Origin: Panagrolaimus kolymaensis
Taxonomy: Eukaryota; Nematoda; Chromadorea; Rhabditida; Panagrolaimidae
Direction: 5' to 3'
NCBI GenBank assembly: GCA_028622995.1
Contig: JAJQJQ010000008.1
Location: forward strand, 1,178,001 to 1,242,000
Length of the DNA: 64,000 bases
The position numbers and the translations under genes were made by a program. The stretch's first letter is position 1, and each line of letters begins with the position of its first letter. The notes under the pieces were generated by a model. The model was not told where the DNA came from. It searched no databases and saw only the letters and a program-made list of their open reading frames with translations. Shown here one piece after another: positions 63,501 through 64,000 of this stretch.

Positions 63501-64000
63501 TTGTTAAAAGGCAAGGATGCTATGTCATTTTAAATGTCAAGGTGGTGAGATTCTGTTAGTTTTTTTAATTAAATAAGAAAGAAGTTTTCGTGGTTATGTG
63601 AAATAAAAAATGTCAAGGCTGGATACCAAAAAAGCTCTAAAAACATTTAGTGGTTGTCAATACTTCCGATATAAAGCTGGCTTCAGTTATGTATTTTTTT
63701 GAGAATTGTTTTCTTAAAGTTTGGTATTAATTAGTAAAAGATATGAAAGAAAGTTTTATAAAAAGGTAGAATTTTAAGATAGAAGAAAACTTGAATAAAA
63801 ATTAGTATGGTATTTAAAAAAGGTTCAATGGAAGTTTTGTTCGTTGCTTTCATCAATAAATAAATGAGTGAAAACTTTATAAAAAAGAAAAACCCAAACT
63901 GACTTTTTCCATCTCTTTACCACCGTCCTGCATTCTATTTACACAAAAAAGTTTTGAACCATCTTGGATGTTATAATCAAATAAAGTTATTGTATCTTCA
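63501..64000. other. AT-rich stretch to the window end
   Basis: 500 bases with no recognised gene or repeat. Confidence 0.5.

Noticed and set aside
1..64000. tRNA, rRNA or CRISPR features
   Set aside because: No cloverleaf-like GGTTCGA-type T-arm context, no rRNA-like conserved stretch and no regularly spaced short repeats were noticed; the nuclear eukaryotic character also makes CRISPR implausible.

Overview
The window looks like nuclear DNA from a nematode, most likely a root-knot nematode (Meloidogyne) or a close tylenchid relative. The reasons are very AT-rich DNA, many short introns with T-rich acceptors ending in AG, and gene families that are expanded in or restricted to nematodes: DUF229, DUF273, FkbM-like methyltransferases and divergent F-box-like and SKP1-like genes. 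The genus is inferred from style and families; no search was run. All exon models were read by eye from splice signals and frame continuity.

Layout. 0-6 kb: an F-box-like single-exon gene, then a seven-exon DUF229 gene followed by a small TA-flanked MITE. 6.5-19 kb: a group of glycan- and membrane-modification genes: an FkbM-type methyltransferase, a core-1 beta-1,3-galactosyltransferase (C1GALT-like, with two GC-AG introns), and two DUF273 glycosyltransferase-like genes arranged head to head. One of the two DUF273 genes has an in-frame stop and an extra intron. A mariner-type MITE lies among them. 19.3-26.3 kb: two more F-box-like copies. The second is a pseudogene with an internal stop and a young Ty3/gypsy element inserted in it (193-bp LTRs, 5-bp target duplication). 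27.4-33.2 kb: a purple acid phosphatase and a serpin, the serpin carrying a short LTR element (TRIM) in its second intron.

33.9-38.8 kb: a Gly/Tyr-rich small ORF at the edge of a 1.2-kb repeat, two degenerate tandem copies of an unrecognised secreted family, and a DNase II gene lacking its 5' end. 39.4-54.5 kb: a mobile-element complex. Pieces of a Helitron ORF are split by a second gypsy element (373-bp LTRs, ACGT target duplication). This element's single ORF has a signal-like segment, a coiled coil and a membrane segment upstream of protease-RT-RNaseH-integrase. Between the two Helitron coding parts lies about 5 kb of unrelated ORFs (a coiled-coil gene, a frameshifted unknown ORF and a small two-exon gene). 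A Helitron-like 3' terminus (GC hairpin followed by CTAG) ends the block.

54.9-57 kb: a small secreted protein gene and an inverted second copy of the 1.2-kb repeat. 57.5-59.2 kb: an SKP1-like gene with a long novel C-terminal extension. 59.3-63.5 kb: a second, decayed Helitron on the minus strand whose N-terminus encoded an array of AT-hooks, broken by two TA-flanked inverted-repeat elements.

The F-box-like genes and the SKP1-like gene could belong to the same ubiquitin-ligase (SCF) system, and the glycosyltransferase group to surface or secreted glycan synthesis. Both are inferences from family membership and proximity. The clearest new signals are the SKP1 fusion, the unusual gypsy polyprotein, the Helitron complex with its unexplained cassette, the paired GC-AG introns and the intron difference between the DUF273 twins.
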